This document shows positions 4,516 through 5,575 of a DNA stretch of 5,575 nucleotides, one piece after another; positions within the stretch are counted from its first letter, which is position 1, and the number at the start of each line of letters is the position of its first letter. The stretch is from Nitrosarchaeum sp. Lineage in GTDB: Archaea > Thermoproteota > Nitrososphaeria > Nitrososphaerales > Nitrosopumilaceae. Below the pieces are notes generated by a model. That model made no database searches. It had not been told where the DNA came from and worked only from the letters and a program-made list of their open reading frames with translations. The DNA is taken from positions 1 through 5,575 of the forward strand of contig SICY01000063.1 in assembly GCA_009697485.1 (NCBI GenBank). Reading direction: 5' to 3'. The position numbers were made by a program, and so were the translations under genes.

Positions 4516-5575
4516 ATGTCTGAAAATGACGCTATTTCTCGTATTAGTGGCATTAAGATGCCAGATTATTACCTTGATTATTATTCTAATCTTTCAAAGG
4601 ACACCTATACTATTTTTGAACATGCAGCTTTAGCAAAATCTAGCCTAGTGGATTCTTCAGGAATAATTGAACCTAAAATTGCATTTGATTTAGCAGATCG
4701 AGTTGCCAAAATGCACGATATTGATATTGCTGAACCTTTACGAGAATTATTAAAAATTAACGGAAAAGAACTAACTGCATTAATTATATCAAAAGAAATT
4801 GCACTAGGAAAGTATTCACTTACTGATGCCACTTTAGAACAAAAATTAGATTTAGCAGTTAGAGTAGGACTAGCTATAGTTACAGAGGGAGTAACAATTG
4901 CTCCATTACAAGGAATTAGTGAAGTTAAGATAAAGAAAAACAAAGACAGCAGTGAATATCTTTCTGTATCTATTGCTGGACCAATGCGTTCAGCGGGAGG
5001 AACCGAATCAGCAGTAACAATACTAATTGCTGATCATGTGCGAAAAGCAGTTGGTTTGTCAAAATATCAAGCAAATTGTTTTGATGATGAAACTGGTCGA
5101 TTTGTTGAAGAGCTTCGAATCTATGAAAGAGAAGCAAGTAGTTTCCAATTTCATATTTTAGATGAAGATATTGAACATGTTATATCAAATCTACCTGTAG
5201 AATTGGATGGTGTAGATACAGATCCTTTTGAAGTTGTAAATCACAAAGGAATGACTCGTATCAAAACGGATAGAGTTAGAGGAGGTGCATTAAGAGTTCT
5301 AAATGATGGATTAATTGGAAGATCTAAAAAACTACTCAAAAGAATTGAACTGTACAAATTAGATGGTTGGGAATGGCTTGGTGATCTAAAAGGAGCAGTT
5401 CAAACAGGAGATAATCAAGAAGACGCAGCAGCCAAGAGAATGCGTGAAGTCATTACAGGACGATCTGTTCTATCTATGCCTAACAAACTTGGAGGATTTC
5501 GGTTAAGATATGGTAGAGCTTGTAATACAGGATTTGCAGCTGTAGGAATTAATCCCGTGATTGCAGAGATCTTGG
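4516..5575 (+). CDS. polC: DNA polymerase D large subunit DP2, N-terminal part
   Basis: Open from the ATG at 4516 to the window end, 353 complete codons, with the rest lying downstream (the family exceeds 1,000 residues). DP2 is the catalytic subunit of PolD, the two-barrel polymerase unrelated to the A/B/C polymerase families. The N-terminal region matches the family well: LAVRVGLAIVTEGVTIAPLQ (113-132), SVSIAGPMRSAGGT (150-163), LPVELDG with DTDPFEVVNH (226-243), RVRGGALRVLNDGLIGRSKKLLKRI (253-277), DGWEWL (283-288), and ITGRSVLSMPNKLGGFRLRYGRACNTGFA (313-341) with GINP at 344. The acidic catalytic residues lie further downstream and are outside the window. The ATG starts 12 bp after the GGGP synthase stop, with no convincing Shine-Dalgarno site, suggesting an operon. 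Its partner DP1 lies at the left edge, on the other side of the putative origin. Confidence 0.95.
   Translation, partial: MSENDAISRISGIKMPDYYLDYYSNLSKDTYTIFEHAALAKSSLVDSSGIIEPKIAFDLADRVAKMHDIDIAEPLRELLKINGKELTALIISKEIALGKYSLTDATLEQKLDLAVRVGLAIVTEGVTIAPLQGISEVKIKKNKDSSEYLSVSIAGPMRSAGGTESAVTILIADHVRKAVGLSKYQANCFDDETGRFVEELRIYEREASSFQFHILDEDIEHVISNLPVELDGVDTDPFEVVNHKGMTRIKTDRVRGGALRVLNDGLIGRSKKLLKRIELYKLDGWEWLGDLKGAVQTGDNQEDAAAKRMREVITGRSVLSMPNKLGGFRLRYGRACNTGFAAVGINPVIAEIL

Noticed and set aside
4605..4943. 112-codon minus-strand open frame
   Set aside because: Lies antisense to the DP2 N-terminus, which is clearly the coding strand by family motifs.

Overview
The window looks like chromosomal DNA of an ammonia-oxidising archaeon of the Nitrosopumilus type (Thaumarchaeota/Nitrososphaerota). 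It encodes both subunits of archaeal DNA polymerase D (DP1 C-terminus, DP2 N-terminus), an Orc1/Cdc6 initiator and an archaeal geranylgeranylglyceryl phosphate (GGGP) synthase. The DNA is AT-rich, genes are tightly packed, and several starts have a TATA-like box about 26 bp upstream of the ATG, as expected for leaderless archaeal mRNAs. The lineage call is inference from gene content and style; the archaeal assignment is firm.

Layout, left to right. 1-234 is the 3' end of the PolD small subunit (+). It overlaps tail-to-tail by 18 bp with orc1/cdc6 (-, 217-1419). A 0.49 kb gene-free stretch (1420-1911) upstream of orc1/cdc6 is the probable replication origin. It holds a near-identical pair of ORB-like elements, a degenerate third copy in opposite orientation, an extremely AT-rich tract and a cluster of TGTTAACA palindromes. 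A small winged-helix protein gene (+, 1912-2295) follows. It converges with a 1-bp gap on a 53-aa AbrB/SpoVT-type swapped-hairpin protein (-, 2297-2458). Two further minus-strand genes follow: a membrane-anchored coiled-coil/winged-helix protein (2592-3197) and a 120-aa HTH-like protein of unknown function (3324-3686). The latter is divergent from a probable plus-strand operon of GGGP synthase (3751-4503) and the PolD large subunit (4516 to beyond the window end).

How it fits together. This is a replication neighbourhood: initiator, origin and both replicative polymerase subunits lie within about 5.5 kb. Embedded in it are four small or medium putative DNA-binding proteins of unknown role. 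The most interesting material is the origin itself. It combines inward-facing ORB-like sites with an apparently uncharacterised, locally confined palindrome family (TGTTAACA), one copy of which sits at the TATA position of the adjacent winged-helix gene. That suggests, without proving, an accessory origin-binding regulator. The membrane-tethered winged-helix protein, with repeat-rich upstream DNA, is the second candidate for undescribed biology.
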